Shown here: piece after piece, positions 62,691 through 64,000 of the stretch
How positions within the stretch are numbered: position 1 is the stretch's first letter
Layout: each line of letters starts with the position of its first letter
DNA from: an uncultured Lachnospiraceae bacterium
GTDB taxonomy: Bacteria; Bacillota; Clostridia; Lachnospirales; Lachnospiraceae
Direction: 5' to 3'
Length of the DNA stretch: 64,000 nucleotides
NCBI GenBank assembly: GCA_947631665.1
Contig: CANRMF010000001.1
Span: 1-64,000, forward strand
Notes under the pieces: model-generated
Told to the model about the DNA's origin: nothing
What the model saw: the letters and a program-made list of their open reading frames with translations, nothing else
The model's database searches: none
Position numbers and translations under genes: made by a program

Positions 62691-63224
62691 CTAAATCTCT
62701 GTTATAATTTCTGACACCTGACGGTCGAAAGCCTCCAGCGGAATTTCATCTAACACCTGAAAGGAATATCCTATTCCGATAGAATATGCGCTGTTATCGC
62801 AAAGAAAACGGTCATAGAAACCGCCGCCATATCCCAGCCGGAACCCGTCTTTTGTAAACGCAACGCCGGGAACAAGAATTAACTCCGGCTTCGGCGCCAT
62901 ACAACAGAAAGGTTTCGGCTCATAAATTCCAAAAGTGCCTTTTTCCAAATCTTTCAATCCGGAAATGACATGGAAATTCATGTAGCCATGTTCGATTTTT
63001 GGAAGCGCCAAAAGTTTTCCGGCGGTAAAAATATGCGAAAATAACAAATCTAACGGAACTTCATTTCGTGTGGCCGAATATGCGTAAATTACGGAAGCGT
63101 CCTGATAGGCGGGGTGCCTCAGCACTTTTTCGGCAATGATTTCGCCGGCGCGCAGCACTTCTATCTGTGTCAGCGCATTTCTCCGGTTTATAATACGCTT
63201 TCGGAGTTCCTTTTTAGAATACAT
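62691..63224 (-). CDS. 5-formyltetrahydrofolate cyclo-ligase
   Basis: A 177-residue enzyme closing 5-formyl-THF to 5,10-methenyl-THF. The N-terminus KKELRKRIINRRNAL, LALPKIEHGYMNFHVI and the ATP-loop LGYGGGFYDRFL (about 130) fit the family. It lies eight bases before miaB. Confidence 0.92.
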   Translation of the reverse strand: MYSKKELRKRIINRRNALTQIEVLRAGEIIAEKVLRHPAYQDASVIYAYSATRNEVPLDLLFSHIFTAGKLLALPKIEHGYMNFHVISGLKDLEKGTFGIYEPKPFCCMAPKPELILVPGVAFTKDGFRLGYGGGFYDRFLCDNSAYSIGIGYSFQVLDEIPLEAFDRQVSEIITEI

Positions 63225-63225
63225 G

Positions 63226-63432
63226 CTAATGTCCCTTCGGTTTTACTTTCGTGATCGTTCCGTCCGGATTTTGAATCCGTACACGATTGAGCGACGATGA
63301 CAGATTGTTGATGATGGACATACGGTATTCCGTCCGCAGCGCAGCCTGTTCGGCGCGTTCTTCTTCTGTCAGTCCCTCCGATTTGGATTTGTGATAAAGC
63401 TCGTTAATCCGGTTGATTTTTTCTTTGTCCAT
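63226..63432 (-). CDS. DUF896-family protein (YnzC type)
   Basis: A 68-residue helical protein: [20 protein letters not shown] and [16 protein letters not shown] are the usual DUF896 stretches. Bacillus YnzC/SosA relatives exist; SosA is SOS-linked, but no SOS box is seen here. GGAAGC is upstream; it abuts the cyclo-ligase gene. Confidence 0.88.
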   Translation of the reverse strand: MDKEKINRINELYHKSKSEGLTEEERAEQAALRTEYRMSIINNLSSSLNRVRIQNPDGTITKVKPKGH

Positions 63433-63478
63433 ACTGCTTCCTCTATTTCAAAAAAATTCTCTATTTCAAAAAAATTCT

Positions 63479-64000
63479 TTATTTCAAAAAGATAAACGTT
63501 GTTTCCCTGTTTGAAGAAACGGCTCCCAAATATTCCCCGTTCTCCTGTAAAATAATCTTTTTCGATGGAAATTTATTGATATTGACCACCTTTTTCTCTT
63601 TCCCGAAAATATTTTTTTCTGTGGAAGTGGAAATAACCGTTGTATTGTTAATGTACTGAATGTTAAACTCCTCCGGATACGTTGCCGTAATCTCGTCCGT
63701 CGCCAGATTTAAAAACTGCGTGCTGTCTGTGTTTACCGTCATCATGTAAGGGATACCGTCAATCACCGTCGCGTTTTTCAAAAGCGATTCGTTCAAGGAG
63801 GTATTGTTTATACAGGTATAGGACTCTTTTGTGTCTAGATTGTAAAAGATAATATTTTCTTCCCGACGGTCATAATCGTATTTTGAATAAATCAGATAGT
63901 TTTCAATGATTTTTGCATGAATGATTGTCGCGTCATAAAAAGTCTGGTCAATCGTATTCATGACGATATTCTGGCGCTCAAGCTGCAAATCGCTGATAAA
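63479..64000 (-). CDS. C-terminal part of an unrecognised protein, 5' end outside the window
   Basis: The frame is open from 63479 to the window edge, so the gene start is missing and 173 residues are visible. Short alternating strands (IIFYNLDTKESYTCINNTSL; IPYMMTVNTDSTQFLNLATD; ISTSTEKNIFGKEKKVVNI) of about 40 residues suggest a beta-propeller-like or repeat protein. No family named. A TTG at 63988 is a weak start candidate, but an upstream start beyond the window is more likely. Codon use is like its neighbours. Confidence 0.55.
   Translation of the reverse strand, partial: FISDLQLERQNIVMNTIDQTFYDATIIHAKIIENYLIYSKYDYDRREENIIFYNLDTKESYTCINNTSLNESLLKNATVIDGIPYMMTVNTDSTQFLNLATDEITATYPEEFNIQYINNTTVISTSTEKNIFGKEKKVVNINKFPSKKIILQENGEYLGAVSSNRETTFIFLK

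Noticed and set aside
1..64000. tRNA, rRNA and insertion sequence genes
   Set aside because: No cloverleaf, rRNA stretch, or transposase motif was recognised by eye anywhere; a dedicated tRNA search was not possible.

Overview
The window looks like chromosome of a low-to-mid GC Firmicute of class Clostridia, most likely family Lachnospiraceae. The signs are strong AGGAGG ribosome binding sites, an L27 with the Firmicutes N-terminal extension plus its Prp protease, a lexA/yneA-type SOS locus, a YggS-SepF-YlmH cluster, YesM/YesN-type signalling, and wall-associated proteins with Lys-rich C-terminal domains. The family assignment is an inference from gene content and order.

Layout, left half (1-34.8 kb, almost all genes on +): RidA and a cupin protein; two pseudouridine synthases and RecU; a five-gene histidine operon (hisZ-hisG-hisD-hisB-hisIE) behind a good promoter and a TAGC-rich operator; a secreted GH81 beta-1,3-glucanase; a small minus-strand pair (membrane protein, PHP phosphoesterase); a HAD phosphatase whose 3' end is duplicated around an AT-rich insert; then TIGR03960/TIGR03936 and RNase G. 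About 8.4 kb of accessory genes (solute-binding lipoprotein, YesM kinase, YesN regulator, a broken small ORF, a subtilisin fused to a phospholipase-C-like domain, and a leucine-rich surface protein) separates RNase G from the ribosome-biogenesis operon rplU-prp-rpmA-obgE-yhbY-nadD/yqeK-rsfS. A GH13 amylase and a very His-rich CobW GTPase follow.

Middle (34.9-35.4 kb): six strictly 74-bp-periodic copies of an inverted-repeat unit (TTACATGT...ACATGTAA) lie between the converging left and right gene blocks. This is the most unusual structure in the window.

Right half (35.5-64 kb, almost all genes on -): lexA divergent from an SOS-controlled YneA-like LysM protein; a XerS-like tyrosine recombinase and TtcA-like protein; rluD-lspA-aroB-ylmH-sepF-yggS and an HlyD-like protein; mgsA; the shape/division cluster radC-mreB-mreC-mreD-mrdA-minD-minE-rodA, with no minC; then miaB-mutS-mutL-miaA with a PLP lyase, and folate and DUF896 genes.

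How they fit: apart from the accessory segments this is a housekeeping backbone of translation quality, cell shape, mismatch repair, SOS and histidine synthesis. The relative orientation of the mreB...mgsA block and the TIGR03960...rplU block suggests an inversion. With the convergent strand bias and the XerS-like recombinase, this makes a replication-terminus location plausible but unproven. No rRNA, tRNA, insertion sequence, prophage or CRISPR array was recognised.
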